From an uncultured Prevotella sp. (lineage in GTDB: Bacteria > Bacteroidota > Bacteroidia > Bacteroidales > Bacteroidaceae): a stretch of DNA of 55,427 nt. This document shows positions 16,076 to 25,921 of this stretch, piece by piece. The notes under the pieces were generated by a model. That model did not search any database and was not told the origin of the DNA. It saw only the letters and a list, made by a program, of their open reading frames with translations. A program made the position numbers and the translations under genes. The stretch lies in the NCBI GenBank assembly GCA_900317405.1, contig ONGP01000030.1, positions 1 to 55,427 on the forward strand, written 5' to 3'. Within the stretch, counting starts at the first letter, position 1; each line of letters opens with the position of its first letter.

Positions 16076-16247
16076 CTCCTACATTCTCCCGAAGTGTATC
16101 AGGTTAGAAAATCCAATACCTGAAAACACCGAGGAGTATGGGGGCGAGAAGCCTCCATAAGAGGGTACGAATTAGCATAAAATGCTAAATATAGTTAACC
16201 GTATCCGTTTTTTATATTACAGTTCATATTAATTTGGTTTTTGCCTG

Positions 16248-16276
16248 CAAAAATACAAAAACTTTTTGTATCTTTG
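16248..16276. promoter_or_regulatory. Back-to-back promoter palindrome upstream of lemA
   Basis: TATCTTTG at 16269-16276 faces right toward lemA, and TATTTTTG (complement of 16248-16255) faces left. Together they form a near-perfect inverted repeat, GCAAAAATACAAAAA followed by its mirror TTTTTGTATCTTTGC. The leftward half now points into the IS110 element and may once have served the CE2 gene. Confidence 0.55.
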
Positions 16277-16304
16277 CGCCGTTAAACCATAAATATTTTA
16301 AATT

Positions 16305-16883
16305 ATGCAAGTAATAGGAGTAATATTCGGTATTATTGTTGCATTGGCGGTTATCGTCATCGGTTATTTCATCTCAACACAGCGCTCGCTGGTTAGTCTC
16401 GATGAAATGTGTAAAAATGCCCTGAGCCAGATAGAGGTTCAGCTTAATTCGCGTTTCGATGCGGTGATTGCTCTGGCAAAGACTGCTGCGCAGTATGCTA
16501 AGCACGAGAGCGAGACGATTATCGAGACCATTCAGGCCCGTACAGGTAACACATCGGCAGCTACTCCTGCTGACATCAATGCCAAGGCCGATTTGCTGAG
16601 TCAGATGATGAGCCGACTGAATGTTGTGGTTGAACAGTATCCAGAGCTTAAGGCCAGCGATCTGTATGCTAAGGCTCAGGATGGACAGACCAAATACGAG
16701 GAAAATGTGCGCATATCGCGTATGGTATATAACGACACTGCCACTAAAATGAATCGTATGGTTCGCCAGTGGCCATCAAGTATCGTGGCTTCGATGCTCC
16801 ATTTCGATGTAAAGGACTACCTTAAGGTAGACAACGAGCAGAAGAAGGAGTATCCAAACCTGGATGAAGCTTTCAAGAAGTAA
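16305..16883 (+). CDS. lemA: LemA family protein
   Basis: The 192-residue protein has one N-terminal transmembrane helix (about residues 3-24, VIFGIIVALAVIVIGYFI) and a long helical bundle (25-165) that includes the LemA hallmarks near LDEMCKNALSQIEVQLNSRFD and VNISRxxYND-like NVRISRMVYND. LemA proteins are cell-envelope helical proteins of unclear function. It is 3 bases ahead of ruvB and shares its transcript. Confidence 0.88.
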   Translation: MQVIGVIFGIIVALAVIVIGYFISTQRSLVSLDEMCKNALSQIEVQLNSRFDAVIALAKTAAQYAKHESETIIETIQARTGNTSAATPADINAKADLLSQMMSRLNVVVEQYPELKASDLYAKAQDGQTKYEENVRISRMVYNDTATKMNRMVRQWPSSIVASMLHFDVKDYLKVDNEQKKEYPNLDEAFKK

Positions 16884-16886
16884 TAA

Positions 16887-17921
16887 ATGACAGAAGATTT
16901 CGATATACGCGAAGAACGTTTCTCACAAGGGGAGAAAGACTTTGAGAACGCCCTGCGTCCGCTGAGTTTCAGTGACTTTAGCGGACAGAAGAAGGTGGTG
17001 GAAAATCTTGAGGTCTTTGTTGAGGCTGCCAAGTATCGTGGCGAACCTCTCGACCATACATTGCTGCATGGTCCTCCTGGACTGGGAAAGACTACACTCT
17101 CAAATATCATCGCCAATGAACTTGGCGTAGGATTCAAGATTACCAGCGGTCCAGTACTAGACAAACCTGGTGATCTGGCAGGCATATTGACTTCGCTCGA
17201 GAAGAACGATGTGCTGTTTATCGACGAGATCCACCGCTTGTCGCCTGTGGTAGAGGAATATCTGTACAGTGCGATGGAGGATTACCGCATCGATATTATG
17301 ATAGACAAAGGTCCATCGGCACGAAGCATACAGATAGACTTGAACCCATTTACGCTGGTGGGTGCTACCACACGTAGTGGACTGTTGACAGCTCCTCTGC
17401 GTGCACGATTCGGTATCAACATGCACCTGGAGTATTATGAGCCCGAGACACTGCAGACTATCATAGAGCGCTCGGCAGGAATACTGGGCGTGCCCATCAC
17501 AGAAGATGCTGCACTCGAGATAGCTGGTCGTTCGCGTGGAACGCCACGTATCGCCAATGCGCTGCTGCGCCGTGTGCGCGACTTTGCGCAGGTTAAGGGT
17601 AATGGTATGATTGATACTAAGATCACAAAGATTGCCTTGACAGCACTTAATATCGATAAGTATGGTCTCGATGAAATCGATAACAAGATTCTGCTCACCA
17701 TCATCGATAAGTTCCGCGGAGGTCCTGTGGGTATCACTACCATCGCTACAGCTATCGGTGAGGATGCCGGAACCGTTGAGGAGGTTTACGAGCCATTCCT
17801 TATAATGGAAGGTTTCATAAAGCGTACACCTCGCGGACGTATGGTTACTGAGTTGGCCTACAAGCACTTTGGCCGCAACCCTTATGGAGGCAATATAATG
17901 CAACCTAATCTGTTTGATTGA
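16887..17921 (+). CDS. ruvB: Holliday junction branch-migration ATPase RuvB
   Basis: The 344-residue AAA+ motor drives branch migration with RuvA. Walker A is GPPGLGKTT, Walker B FIDEIHR, sensor 1 [18 protein letters not shown], and the C-terminal winged helix follows ([29 protein letters not shown] ... [11 protein letters not shown]). Length and motifs indicate an intact gene. It ends 1 base before coaD. Confidence 0.97.
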   Translation: MTEDFDIREERFSQGEKDFENALRPLSFSDFSGQKKVVENLEVFVEAAKYRGEPLDHTLLHGPPGLGKTTLSNIIANELGVGFKITSGPVLDKPGDLAGILTSLEKNDVLFIDEIHRLSPVVEEYLYSAMEDYRIDIMIDKGPSARSIQIDLNPFTLVGATTRSGLLTAPLRARFGINMHLEYYEPETLQTIIERSAGILGVPITEDAALEIAGRSRGTPRIANALLRRVRDFAQVKGNGMIDTKITKIALTALNIDKYGLDEIDNKILLTIIDKFRGGPVGITTIATAIGEDAGTVEEVYEPFLIMEGFIKRTPRGRMVTELAYKHFGRNPYGGNIMQPNLFD

Positions 17922-17922
17922 T

Positions 17923-18378
17923 ATGAAGACAGGTATATTCGTTGGGAGTTTCAATCCCTTTACCATTGGTCACGATTCCATCGTGCGTCGTGCGCTGCCA
18001 CTCTTCGATAGACTGGTAATTGGAGTGGTAGGCGACAATGTACACAAGCCCGATATGCCATCGGCCGAGGAACGTATGCAGGTGATAAGGGATCTGTATG
18101 CCGACGATGCACGCATCGAGGTTAAGCCTTACAACGGACTTGCAATGGACTTTGCTAAGGCCGAGAACGCCCAATTCATAGTGAAAGGTGTGCGTACTGT
18201 GAGCGACTTCGAATACGAACAATGGCAGGCCGACTTCAACCGTAAGTTGGGCGGCATCGAGACTATCCTGCTTTATACCGAGCCAGAGCTGGCCAGCGTG
18301 TCATCTAGTGCTGTGCGCGAACTACAGCACTTTGGTGTGGATGTGAGTGATTATCTACCTAAGAAAAAACTATACTAA
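17923..18378 (+). CDS. coaD: Phosphopantetheine adenylyltransferase
   Basis: The 151-residue enzyme makes dephospho-CoA from 4'-phosphopantetheine and ATP. GIFVGSFNPFTIGHDSIV contains the T/HxGH-type nucleotidyltransferase motif, VKGVRTVSDFEYEQWQADFNR the substrate-binding segment, and SVSSSAVREL the ISSTxVR-like ATP motif. The start is the ATG at 17923, directly after the ruvB TGA; the TTG at 17914 lies inside ruvB. Confidence 0.95.
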   Translation: MKTGIFVGSFNPFTIGHDSIVRRALPLFDRLVIGVVGDNVHKPDMPSAEERMQVIRDLYADDARIEVKPYNGLAMDFAKAENAQFIVKGVRTVSDFEYEQWQADFNRKLGGIETILLYTEPELASVSSSAVRELQHFGVDVSDYLPKKKLY

Positions 18379-18380
18379 TT

Positions 18381-18797
18381 ATGATAATATACGAGGCAGA
18401 AGGGGTAAAGTTCCCTAACATTATGAAACGTGAGACAACAGCTTGGATACGCAAGGTGGCAGCAAGCTATGGTAAGAAGGTGGGTGAAATCGGCTATCTG
18501 TTTGTAAACGACGACAAGATTCTCGAGGTGAACAATCAGTTCCTGGGCCACGACTACTACACTGATATCATCACCTTCGACTACACAGAAGGCAAGACTA
18601 TCAGCGGCGATATCTATATATCTGTAGACACCGTGTTTACCAATGCCGATAAGTTCGGTCGTCCATACGATGAAGAGTTGCATCGTGTTATCATTCACGG
18701 CATTCTGCACCTGTGTGGCATCAACGATAAGGGACCGGGCGAGCGTGAGATAATGGAGGCTGCCGAGGATAAGGCCCTGGCTATGCTTGAGAAATAA
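18381..18797 (+). CDS. ybeY: Endoribonuclease YbeY (rRNA maturation factor)
   Basis: The 138-residue protein acts in 16S rRNA 3' maturation and ribosome quality control. LGHDYYTDIITFDY and GDIYIS are the family core, and HGILHLCGINDKGPGE is the metal motif. The usual HGxLHLxGxDH ends in DK here, so the third His ligand is replaced by Lys, which I recall as common in Bacteroidetes orthologues. It follows coaD by 2 bases. Confidence 0.92.
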   Translation: MIIYEAEGVKFPNIMKRETTAWIRKVAASYGKKVGEIGYLFVNDDKILEVNNQFLGHDYYTDIITFDYTEGKTISGDIYISVDTVFTNADKFGRPYDEELHRVIIHGILHLCGINDKGPGEREIMEAAEDKALAMLEK

Positions 18798-18821
18798 TAT
18801 AATAGGTATTAAGATAAAAAG

Positions 18822-19223
18822 ATGAAGAAGACATTGATTAAGACTGTGAGCTGCTGCTCACTTATTGTTGCTGCACTGACACTTACCAGTTGGGCAGCAG
18901 ATAATGTGATGACAAAGGAGGACGGTATGACTGTTATCAACACTACAACCCTTGGTAAGAGTGTAGAGGGTTATAACGGCAATACTCCCCTGAAGATTTA
19001 TATCCAGAAGGATAAGGTAGTAAAGATTGAGGCTCTGAAGAATCATGAGACTCCAAAGTACTTTGCACTTGTTAAGAAGGCTCTGCTGGAGAAGTGGAAT
19101 GGCAAGAAGGTAAAGGATGCCAAGGCGCTTAAGGTTGATGCAGTTACTGGTGCCACATACTCTTCTGAGGCAGTTATTGAGAACGTAAAGTTGGGATTGG
19201 ATTACTATCAGAAGAATAAGTAA
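18822..19223 (+). CDS. Exported single-domain FMN-binding protein
   Basis: The 133-residue protein has a signal peptide (about residues 1-26, ending SWAA) and one FMN_bind domain like the C-terminal part of RnfG/NqrC. DAVTGATYSS carries the S/TGATS/T motif whose Thr is attached to FMN by the flavin transferase ApbE. It would be an extracytoplasmic one-flavin electron carrier or part of a flavin-based redox chain. No membrane partner or apbE lies nearby. It shares TAATG with the next gene. Confidence 0.83.
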   Translation: MKKTLIKTVSCCSLIVAALTLTSWAADNVMTKEDGMTVINTTTLGKSVEGYNGNTPLKIYIQKDKVVKIEALKNHETPKYFALVKKALLEKWNGKKVKDAKALKVDAVTGATYSSEAVIENVKLGLDYYQKNK

Positions 19224-20011
19224 TGCAGCCTAGCTACGCTCTGTTTTTTGATATAGACGGAACCTTGGTGAGCTTTGAGAGCCACCAGATTCCGCCTTCT
19301 ACTATTTTGGCCCTTACTCAGGCCAAGGCCAATGGTCATAAGGTATTTATAGCTACTGGTCGCCCGCCTATCATTATTACCAATCTTGGTGCTATAGAGC
19401 ATCTGATAGATGGCTACGTTACTACCAACGGCGCTCTGTGTTTTGTGGGCGATGAGGTGGTTTCGTGCAAACATATCCCTGCCGATGAGGCACGACTGGT
19501 GGTAGAGGATAGCATCGAGAAGAACTATGGTGTGATAGTTATCGGCGAGAAGGATGTGGCTGTGCTCGATCCTAAGGGCGATGTAGATATGATTTTCCGT
19601 CAGCATTTGGCTGTCGAGAATCTTAACTTGGCCAAGCCTGTAGAGTACGTTTTGCAGCAGCGCATCATGCAGATTACGCCATTCTTCGACAAGGACTACG
19701 AACAGAAACTGATGCAACGACTGCCAGGTTGTACATCAGGACGATGGCATCCTGCCTTTACTGATATCACCGCCATGGGTGCAGATAAGGGCGAAGGCGT
19801 ATTGGCTATGGCTGCTCATCTGGGCTTCGATCCAAAGTACACTATGGCATTTGGCGATGGCGGCAACGATACATCGATGATTCGTACGGCTGGCATAGGT
19901 GTGGCGATGGGTAATGCCATCGACGACCTGAAAAAAGAAGCCGACTTCGTGACTACTTCTGTCGACGAAGACGGCATTCTCAATGCTTTGCGCCATTACG
20001 GCCTTATCTAG
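19223..20011 (+). CDS. Cof-type HAD phosphatase
   Basis: The 262-residue protein has HAD motif I FFDIDGTLV, motif II IATGRPP, and the C-terminal Cof signature KGEGVLAMAAHLGF ... AFGDGGNDTSMIRTAGIGVAMGNA. The type IIB cap lies between. Members dephosphorylate sugar phosphates, FMN or pyridoxal phosphate; the FMN-binding protein next door makes a flavin substrate conceivable but unproven. It ends 1 base from the convergent protease gene. Confidence 0.88.
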   Translation: MQPSYALFFDIDGTLVSFESHQIPPSTILALTQAKANGHKVFIATGRPPIIITNLGAIEHLIDGYVTTNGALCFVGDEVVSCKHIPADEARLVVEDSIEKNYGVIVIGEKDVAVLDPKGDVDMIFRQHLAVENLNLAKPVEYVLQQRIMQITPFFDKDYEQKLMQRLPGCTSGRWHPAFTDITAMGADKGEGVLAMAAHLGFDPKYTMAFGDGGNDTSMIRTAGIGVAMGNAIDDLKKEADFVTTSVDEDGILNALRHYGLI

Positions 20012-20012
20012 C

Positions 20013-21590
20013 TTATTGCTTTTCTATCACTTGTAGTGCGCGTTTCACCATCTCGTTTTCCTCGTTGTAAACAGAGAAGTATTCGCTCATATCCCAGATA
20101 TCACGTGCTATCAGCGCCTTAAGCTGTAGGCGCAGATATGGCAGCGTCTTCTGCAGTTCGGCATCGTCCTTGGGCTTAATCTTCTGTTTGTCGCCTTCCT
20201 TCAGGATTGCGTCTATCAGTGTCTGTGGCACCTCGTAGCGCTGCTTGTAGTCGGCAAACGATGTCCACTCCTTCTTAAGCTTCTTGCGATGACTGTCTAC
20301 GTAGCGCAGATTCTGCTGTAGCACAATACTCTTGGCCGACAGCTCGCGATGGTAATTGGTGTAGAGCGTTGTGTCCAGAGGGATATACTCATCGGGCATG
20401 ATGCCGCCTCCACCGTAGACTGTGCGATGCTGGCGCAGAGTCTCGTATTTCAGCGAGTCGGCAAAGTGTATGCTATCGGCATTGGTCAGCTCACCGCTCT
20501 TCAGGCGATTGATTACATCCATAGCGTAGTCGCGATTCTCACCTTTCTTATATGGTTTCTGAATGCAGCGACCTGATGGGGTGTAGTAGTGGGCGATAGT
20601 CAGTCTGATCATCGATCCGTCGGGCATGTCGAGCGGGCGCTGAACCAGGCCCTTGCCAAACGTGCGACGACCTACAACTATTCCGCGGTCCTGGTCTTGT
20701 ATGGCACCAGTAACAATCTCAGCTGCCGATGCAGTGTAGCTGTCAACCAGCACTACCACCTTGCCGTCGCGCATCACACCGCCGCCATCGGCCTTGTACT
20801 CTGTGCGAGGCACCTTGCGGCCTTCGGTATATACTATCAGATCGCCACGCTGCAGAAACTCGTTGGCTATGTCGACGGCAGCCTTAAGATAGCCTCCGCC
20901 GTTCTCCTGCAGGTCTAGGATGAGGTGCTGCATACCTTGGTCGCGAAGGGTTTTCAGACCTTCCATAAACTCCTGATGAGTAGTGGCGCCAAAGTTGCCT
21001 ATGCGGATGTAACCTATCTGCGGACGAATCATATATACTGCATCGACCGATTTTACAGGAATCTTGTCGCGTACAACGGTGAATGTAAGGCGGTCCTTTA
21101 TGCCCTGACGGATTACGCCAAGCTTAACTTTGGTGCCTTTAGGACCGCGCAGACGCTTCATTATTTCCTCCTTACTCATCTTTACGCCAGCTATAGCGCT
21201 ATCGTTAACAGATACTATTCTGTCGCCGGCTATGATGCCTACTTTCTCTGATGGGCCGTTGGTTACGGGTTGGATAACCAGCAGCGTGTCTTCGATCATG
21301 TTGAACTGCACGCCGATACCCTCGAAGTTGCCAGAAAGCGGTTCGTTGGCATCCTTTACCTCCTTTGGCGTCATGTACGATGAGTGCGGATCGAGCTTGC
21401 TCAGCATGCCTCTGATGGCATCTTCTACCAACTTATTCTCGTCAACATCGTCAACATACAGATTGTTGATAGAAATCTCTGCGATGTTCAGTTTACGCAA
21501 TGGTGAATCATCACCATTATTGATGCGAAATTGAGCGTTGGCACTAAGTGTACCAAGGCTCAGCAATATTGAGAATAATACCTTATTCAT
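20013..21590 (-). CDS. CtpA-type S41 carboxy-terminal processing protease
   Basis: The 525-residue exported protein has a signal peptide (1-19), a PDZ domain (about 75-165, [17 protein letters not shown] ... [14 protein letters not shown]) and the S41 tail-specific protease domain. The catalytic Ser lies in SYTASAAEI and the Lys in [17 protein letters not shown] is the conserved downstream block. Such periplasmic proteases trim or degrade envelope proteins from the C-terminus. The start overlaps the parE end by 8 bases. Confidence 0.9.
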   Translation of the reverse strand: MNKVLFSILLSLGTLSANAQFRINNGDDSPLRKLNIAEISINNLYVDDVDENKLVEDAIRGMLSKLDPHSSYMTPKEVKDANEPLSGNFEGIGVQFNMIEDTLLVIQPVTNGPSEKVGIIAGDRIVSVNDSAIAGVKMSKEEIMKRLRGPKGTKVKLGVIRQGIKDRLTFTVVRDKIPVKSVDAVYMIRPQIGYIRIGNFGATTHQEFMEGLKTLRDQGMQHLILDLQENGGGYLKAAVDIANEFLQRGDLIVYTEGRKVPRTEYKADGGGVMRDGKVVVLVDSYTASAAEIVTGAIQDQDRGIVVGRRTFGKGLVQRPLDMPDGSMIRLTIAHYYTPSGRCIQKPYKKGENRDYAMDVINRLKSGELTNADSIHFADSLKYETLRQHRTVYGGGGIMPDEYIPLDTTLYTNYHRELSAKSIVLQQNLRYVDSHRKKLKKEWTSFADYKQRYEVPQTLIDAILKEGDKQKIKPKDDAELQKTLPYLRLQLKALIARDIWDMSEYFSVYNEENEMVKRALQVIEKQ

Positions 21591-23532
21591 AAATGTCTTC
21601 TTCAGGGCGGTCTTCTTCTACCACCAGGTTGTCGATAATAAAGTTCTGGCGCTCCATGGTGTTCTTGCCCATGTAGTACTCCAGCAACTTGGCTACTTGG
21701 TCTGTCTTATGCAGTGTTACCTGTTCCAGACGCATGTCGGGGCCGATAAAACCAGCGAACTCGTCGGGCGAAATCTCACCAAGACCTTTGAATCGGGTTA
21801 TCTCTGGGTCGGGACCTAGTTCCTCGATGGCCTTCTGTCGCTCTTCGTCGCTATAGCAATAGCGAGTGATGAAGTCGCTCTTCTTGTCCGATTTGGCGTC
21901 AGCCTCGGCTATCGTCTTCTTGTTTTTTATCTTGGTGCGACGATTGCGCACGCGGAACAGCGGTGTCTGCAGCACATACACGTGGCCCTTCTTGATGAGC
22001 TCTGGGAAGAACTGCAGGAAGAATGTAATGATTAGCAGGCGGATGTGCATTCCGTCCACATCGGCATCGGTGGCTACTATCACCTTGTTATATCTAAGGT
22101 TGTCAAGACTCTCTTCGATGTCGAGTGCGGCCTGTAGCAGGTTGAACTCTTCGTTCTCATACACTACCTTCTTGGTAAGACCGAAACAGTTCAGCGGTTT
22201 GCCTCGCAGCGAGAACACAGCCTGAGTGTTTACGTCGCGGCTCTTGGTGATGCTTCCGCTGGCCGAATCACCCTCGGTGATAAAGATGCACGATTCTTCC
22301 TTGCGGTCGTTCTTTACATCGCTGAAGTGTATGCGGCAGTCGCGCAGTTTGCGATTGTGCAGATTGGCCTTCTTGGCGCGCTCTCGGGCCAGTTTGGTTA
22401 CGCCAGCCATTGCCTTGCGGTCGCGCTCGCTCTCTTTGATCTTATTCTCGATCACTTCGGCCACATCCTGATGGATGTGCAGGTAGTTGTCAACCTCGGT
22501 CTTGATGAAGTCGCCCACGTACTTATTGATGCTTACTCCGCCGTCGGGCACCATCGTAAGCGAGCCAAGCTTAATCTTAGTCTGACTCTCGAACATAGGC
22601 TCCTCTACGTTGATGGCGATGGCTGCTACGATACCTGTGCGGATGTCGCCATACTCGTATTTGCCATAGAACTCCTTGATGGTACGGGCTATGTGCTCCT
22701 TGAACGCACTCTGGTGGGTACCGCCCTGAGTGGTGTGCTGACCGTTTACAAACGAGTAGTACTCCTCGCCATACTGGTTGGCGTGAGTAAAGGCTATCTC
22801 GATGTCGTCGCCCTGCAGATGCACTATTGGGTAGAGTGCATCGCTGGTCATGCGGTCCTTCAATAGATCTTCCAATCCATGACGCGACAGGATGCGGCGA
22901 CCATTATACATGATGGTCAGTCCGATGTTCAGGTAGGTGTAGTTGCGAAGCATGTTTTCTACGATTTCATCGTGGAACTTGTAGTTAACAAACTTCGTTG
23001 CGTCGGGCTCAAAGTATATGTATGTACCATTCTCGTCGGTGGTTGGCTCTGTGGTGTCGCTCACCAGTTTTCCGCATTCAAACACAGCTTTGCGCACCTT
23101 GCCTTCGCGATAGCTGTGCACCTCGAAGTGGCTGCTCAGTGCGTTTACGGCCTTTACACCCACACCATTCAGTCCGATTGACTTCTTGAATGCCTTCGAG
23201 TCGAACTTACCACTGGTGTTAAGTATGCTTACCGATTCTATCAGTTTGCCCTGTGGGATACCGCGTCCGTAGTCGCGAACCGATATACGCAGGTTGTCTT
23301 CTACGTTCACCTCGATTCTATCGCCGGCTTTCATCTTAAACTCGTCGATAGAGTTGTCGAACACTTCTTTCAACAGCACGTAAATACCATCATCAGTTGA
23401 TGATCCGTCGCCCAGTTTACCAATGTACATACCTGGGCGCAAGCGGATATGCTCCAGTCCGGTTAAGGTCTGGATATTACCTTCGTCGTAATTGACGGTT
23501 TCTGGATTAATCAGGTTGTTATCTTCACTCAT
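21583..23532 (-). CDS. parE: DNA topoisomerase IV subunit B (type IIA, ParE/GyrB family)
   Basis: The 649-residue protein contains the GHKL ATPase ([40 protein letters not shown]), transducer (HQSAFKEHI) and TOPRIM domain ([31 protein letters not shown]). Its compact form without a gyrase-specific insertion fits ParE, which decatenates chromosomes with ParC. The start is the ATG overlapping the previous stop as ATGA; an in-frame alternative 6 codons upstream is less likely. Assignment to ParE rather than a second GyrB is by length and lineage. Confidence 0.85.
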   Translation of the reverse strand: MSEDNNLINPETVNYDEGNIQTLTGLEHIRLRPGMYIGKLGDGSSTDDGIYVLLKEVFDNSIDEFKMKAGDRIEVNVEDNLRISVRDYGRGIPQGKLIESVSILNTSGKFDSKAFKKSIGLNGVGVKAVNALSSHFEVHSYREGKVRKAVFECGKLVSDTTEPTTDENGTYIYFEPDATKFVNYKFHDEIVENMLRNYTYLNIGLTIMYNGRRILSRHGLEDLLKDRMTSDALYPIVHLQGDDIEIAFTHANQYGEEYYSFVNGQHTTQGGTHQSAFKEHIARTIKEFYGKYEYGDIRTGIVAAIAINVEEPMFESQTKIKLGSLTMVPDGGVSINKYVGDFIKTEVDNYLHIHQDVAEVIENKIKESERDRKAMAGVTKLARERAKKANLHNRKLRDCRIHFSDVKNDRKEESCIFITEGDSASGSITKSRDVNTQAVFSLRGKPLNCFGLTKKVVYENEEFNLLQAALDIEESLDNLRYNKVIVATDADVDGMHIRLLIITFFLQFFPELIKKGHVYVLQTPLFRVRNRRTKIKNKKTIAEADAKSDKKSDFITRYCYSDEERQKAIEELGPDPEITRFKGLGEISPDEFAGFIGPDMRLEQVTLHKTDQVAKLLEYYMGKNTMERQNFIIDNLVVEEDRPEEDIYE

Positions 23533-24680
23533 AGATTCTTTTTGTAACATCTTCTGCGTTTATGTTGGGTGTGCTCCAGATACTGCCACTGGCTCTGCAC
23601 CTTTTCGTTGGTCTCCATCTCTACGTTGGTTTCGCCCCACTTGAATCCGTACTTCTGGTAGCGTGGGATAAGGTCGTAGAACAGCAGTGCGTTGGCACCC
23701 TTCTGCTGATATTCGGGCAGAAAGCCTACCAGCATCAGGTCTACACACTCGGCCTTGTGGAACTTGAGTGCCTTAAGGCAGTGCCACCATCCAAATGGGA
23801 ACAGACGTCCGCGGCGACACTTCTGCAGGGCGCGTGTCATCGATGTAATCGATATGCCCACGCCGATGATGTCGTGGTTGGGCGTGTTCCAGTCTTCTAT
23901 CAGGCAGAGCAGGTCCATGTCGAGCATGGGGAAGTACATCTTCAGGTACTCATCTATCTGAGCCTCAGTCATTTGCGAGTAGCCGTAGAGGTGGCCGAAC
24001 GACTTGTTGACCACATCGAGCACCTTTCGACCTATCTGCTCCTTGCCAAACACCTGACTGCGCTTGGGGTGCATAGGGTGTAGGTTGTAGCGCTTCATCA
24101 CCATTTCGGCTATCTTCTTGTACTTCTCGGGCATGTCGCCCTCTGGCACTATCAGCTTGAACTCTACATAGTCGTTGTCCTTTTCCCATCCGCCTTGTTG
24201 CTCCAGGTGCTTGGGGTAGTAGGGGTAATTATATATGGTGGCCATGGTGCCCATCTGGTCGTATCCCTCGATGAGCATACCCTCTGGGTCCATATCGGTG
24301 AAGCCCAGCGGGCCTATGATTTCTGTCATACCCTTTTCACGGCCCCACTTTTCGGCGGCATCAAACAGCGCCTTGCTCACCTCTATATCATCGATGAAAT
24401 CTATCCAACCGAAACGGAGACTCTTGCGCTCCCACTTTTCGTTGGCGCGATGATTGATGATAGCGGCTATGCGTCCGGCCACCTTGCCATCCTTGTAAGC
24501 CAGGAAATACTCAGCCTCGCAAAACTCGAAGGCGGCATTCTTGTCCTTCCTCAGGGTGTGCATGTCGTCGCTGAAAAGGTTGGGCGCATCATACTGATTG
24601 CCCTTGTACAGATCGTAATGAAAGTCGATAAAAGCCTTGAGGTCTTTCTTGCCTTCAACTTTTCTTATTTCTACTGCCAT
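23529..24680 (-). CDS. GNAT-like N-acyltransferase family protein
   Basis: The 383-residue cytosolic protein begins [32 protein letters not shown] and contains [15 protein letters not shown] and [18 protein letters not shown]. This is a family often annotated in Bacteroidales as a GNAT N-acetyltransferase, with two acyltransferase-like halves. The acyl acceptor is unknown. It is the first gene of the leftward operon with parE and the S41 protease, with ATGA coupling to parE. Confidence 0.72.
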   Translation of the reverse strand: MAVEIRKVEGKKDLKAFIDFHYDLYKGNQYDAPNLFSDDMHTLRKDKNAAFEFCEAEYFLAYKDGKVAGRIAAIINHRANEKWERKSLRFGWIDFIDDIEVSKALFDAAEKWGREKGMTEIIGPLGFTDMDPEGMLIEGYDQMGTMATIYNYPYYPKHLEQQGGWEKDNDYVEFKLIVPEGDMPEKYKKIAEMVMKRYNLHPMHPKRSQVFGKEQIGRKVLDVVNKSFGHLYGYSQMTEAQIDEYLKMYFPMLDMDLLCLIEDWNTPNHDIIGVGISITSMTRALQKCRRGRLFPFGWWHCLKALKFHKAECVDLMLVGFLPEYQQKGANALLFYDLIPRYQKYGFKWGETNVEMETNEKVQSQWQYLEHTQHKRRRCYKKNL

Positions 24681-24716
24681 ATTCTCTCTTTTGATTCGTT
24701 AAGCATAAAAACGATG

Positions 24717-24747
24717 CAAAGATAATAAAAAAGCAGCAAACGGCAAA
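24717..24747 (-). promoter_or_regulatory. Promoter of the GNAT-parE-S41 operon
   Basis: On the minus strand TTTG (24744-24747) and TATCTTTG (24717-24724) are 19 bases apart; the ATG at 24680 follows after 36 bases. Confidence 0.7.
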
Positions 24748-24752
24748 AAATA

Positions 24753-25913
24753 TTAAGATATTTTTCTGCAAACCAGTAGTAGATGACCCTTCTGGGCGCT
24801 TGTTGTGGCAAAAATATAGGTGTCGCCGCCATCTTTCAGTTTCAGTCGTTTGCGCAGTTCGGCTACTGATAGCGGGAAGTTGCGTGTGGCTATGTTGGCC
24901 TGCGTGATGCCAGCCAGGGTGGTCTTTAGTTCCTTCTTATTCATAGTGCTCATGCGCTCGATAGCGAAACCACGGCCAGGGAAGTCGGCGATGGACTTAT
25001 CGGATAGGAACAGATGCGAGTTCTTATCGGGCTGACTCATGCCAAAGCGTGTGCTCAGCAGATGGAAACAGCCTGCTTTCATTACCGATGCATTGGGCTC
25101 GTAGAGGTATTGTGGTTCTGATGTTTGTAACGCAAAATTGTCGATTTTATCGGTATTGCTGTAGCTGAACACTTGGTCATCGTTCACGCAGAATATCTGT
25201 AGTGGTTTGCTGTTGCGCTCTACCACCAGCAGCAATTCCTTGCACTCATTGCCTACCGATACAATATGCACCTGGCTCACTCGGCCGATGTCTGATGCGG
25301 CCTTTTGCCAGTCGAGCATTGGTGATAGTTTTATCATCACGTGTGGCGCTTTTTCCAGCATTTCATCGATAATTTCCAGCACGTTTGGCGTGCAGTCGGC
25401 TATGCCGTAGGTGCGGGCACCGTGCTCGTCGCGACGGGCGGGGTCGATGAATATCAGGTCGGCATGGTCCAGCTGGTGCAGATAGTCCACACCATTGCCG
25501 TTTACTACCTTTATATGATTAAGCCCCAATACTTCGTAATTTACCGATGAAATGGCGCATAATTGTGGCATCTGCTCTATGTGGATGGCCTCTTTATAGC
25601 CCTCGGCCATAAACGCCATATCCACGCCGAATCCAGCCGTCAGGTCTACTATCCTGTCGCCTTTGCCAGCTATCTTTGCCTTATATCTGGCCGTCTGTTC
25701 GCTCGAGCATTGTTCCATCGACAAGTGGGGCGGGTAGGTGATGCCGTCGATGGCTGCCCACGATGGGATTTTTACTCGAGCCTTTTGCCGCCCGGCTATC
25801 TGGTCGAGTGCATACGCCATGTCTACCTCAGGATTCTTCTTCCCTAGGAAAGCCAACTGGCGTACGTCTTCATTGGCGTGCTGGCGTATAAACTCGAGTG
25901 TGGCTTGGTTCAT
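24753..25913 (-). CDS. Class I SAM-dependent methyltransferase with THUMP-like C-terminal domain
   Basis: The 386-residue protein has a Rossmann methyltransferase core, with DLTAGFGVDMAFMAEG as the SAM-binding motif I and DLIFIDPARRDEHGARTYG as the motif IV region with DPxR. The C-terminal THUMP-like domain suggests RNA as substrate. It resembles the Bacteroidales family typified by Porphyromonas PG_1098. The exact target is unknown. It lies 8 bases behind the fucose-isomerase-like gene. Confidence 0.78.
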   Translation of the reverse strand: MNQATLEFIRQHANEDVRQLAFLGKKNPEVDMAYALDQIAGRQKARVKIPSWAAIDGITYPPHLSMEQCSSEQTARYKAKIAGKGDRIVDLTAGFGVDMAFMAEGYKEAIHIEQMPQLCAISSVNYEVLGLNHIKVVNGNGVDYLHQLDHADLIFIDPARRDEHGARTYGIADCTPNVLEIIDEMLEKAPHVMIKLSPMLDWQKAASDIGRVSQVHIVSVGNECKELLLVVERNSKPLQIFCVNDDQVFSYSNTDKIDNFALQTSEPQYLYEPNASVMKAGCFHLLSTRFGMSQPDKNSHLFLSDKSIADFPGRGFAIERMSTMNKKELKTTLAGITQANIATRNFPLSVAELRKRLKLKDGGDTYIFATTSAQKGHLLLVCRKIS

Positions 25914-25921
25914 CGGCAGTG

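Larger units (their letters stand above)
14936..16199 (+). mobile_element. IS110-type insertion sequence
   Basis: A single IS110-family transposase gene is flanked by about 174 non-coding bases upstream and 124 downstream, giving roughly 1.26 kb. The boundaries are taken from a GTTAAC copy on each side (14930-14935 and 16194-16199) and are provisional, because IS110 elements lack long terminal repeats and target duplications. The right non-coding part is strongly structured: TATGGGGGC pairs with GCCTCCATA around GAGAA (16137-16159), and TTAGCAT pairs with ATGCTAA (16172-16188). The element lies between a CE2 gene and lemA. Confidence 0.75.

Noticed and set aside
16172-16188. Stem-loop behind the transposase as a terminator
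   Set aside because: The short stem lacks a U-tract and is better read as part of the structured IS110 end.
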